This document shows positions 62,796 to 64,000 of a DNA stretch of 64,000 nucleotides, piece after piece. How positions within the stretch are numbered: the stretch's first letter is position 1; the number at the start of each line of letters is the position of its first letter. The stretch is taken from positions 1 to 64,000 of the forward strand of contig CAJFOJ010000032.1 of assembly GCA_904396495.1 (NCBI GenBank). Direction: 5' to 3'. This DNA comes from an uncultured Oscillospiraceae bacterium. Its GTDB lineage: Bacteria > Bacillota > Clostridia > Oscillospirales > Ruminococcaceae. The notes under the pieces are model-generated. The model ran no database searches. It was not told the DNA's origin and saw only the letters and a list, made by a program, of their open reading frames with translations. The position numbers and the translations under genes were made by a program.

Positions 62796-64000
<1,205 letters not shown>

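Overview
The window is about 64 kb of chromosome from an anaerobic, low-to-mid GC Firmicute of the class Clostridia, most likely an Oscillospirales/Ruminococcaceae-type gut bacterium. This is inferred from the [FeFe]-hydrogenase maturation genes, the GGGtGRT/NifU-like pair, a CIRCE-controlled hrcA-grpE-dnaK operon, the plsX-rnc-smc-ftsY cluster, an ECF vitamin transporter fold, choline-binding-type cell-wall repeats and strong AGGAGG ribosome sites. No rRNA, tRNA, CRISPR array, intact transposase or integrase was seen.

Layout. 1-4.5 kb: end of an unknown gene, a one-TM protein, ilvD, and metY on the opposite strand behind a promoter overlapped by a 29-bp palindrome. 4.9-12.3 kb: a heterodimeric ABC exporter pair, gap, then the NifU-like/GGGtGRT pair. 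12.3-13.3 kb: a secreted choline-binding-repeat CAP protein. 13.6-35 kb: a long rightward housekeeping stretch of infC (ATT start, attenuator leader)-rpmI-rplT, a SPOUT methyltransferase, luxS, dprA, topA, trmFO, plsX, rnc, radical SAM, smc, ASCH, ftsY, rdgB, yhbY, nadD, yqeK, an LCP protein, rsfS and leuS. 35-41.8 kb: rpsU with a structured leader, yqeG, a xylose-isomerase-like TIM barrel, aroQ, efp, a zinc-ribbon protein, FMN riboswitch plus ribU, and a Na/Pi cotransporter. 41.9-43.2 kb: an AT-rich insert between two imperfect direct repeats, carrying an iron-sulfur flavoprotein. 43.4-44.9 kb: a leftward vitamin B6 salvage pair (kinase plus ECF S-component). 45.3-48 kb: a tiny protein, a non-coding stretch with two promoters and a strong terminator (candidate new RNAs), a phosphoglycolate-phosphatase-like gene and a lipoprotein. 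48.1-50.7 kb: an MBOAT/DHHW surface O-acetylation pair. 50.7-52.9 kb: a leftward lipoprotein, a PD-(D/E)XK-like/winged-helix protein and a LysR regulator. 53.2-58.4 kb: a possible 6S-like RNA, a YgjP-type metallopeptidase, then the TM1266-hydE-hydG-hydF operon behind a leader with hairpins and terminators. 58.5-64 kb: an HI0933-type flavoprotein and an RpiR regulator (leftward), then hrcA-grpE-dnaK, with dnaK cut by the window end.

The least explained parts are non-coding: the double-promoter region at 45.5-46.0 kb, the hydrogenase-maturation leader at 54.17-54.44 kb, the leftward structured RNA at 53.2-53.36 kb and the rpsU leader. The least explained proteins are the GGGtGRT pair and the putative nuclease/winged-helix protein coupled to LysR. 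All functions come from reading motifs and gene order; no database search was run.
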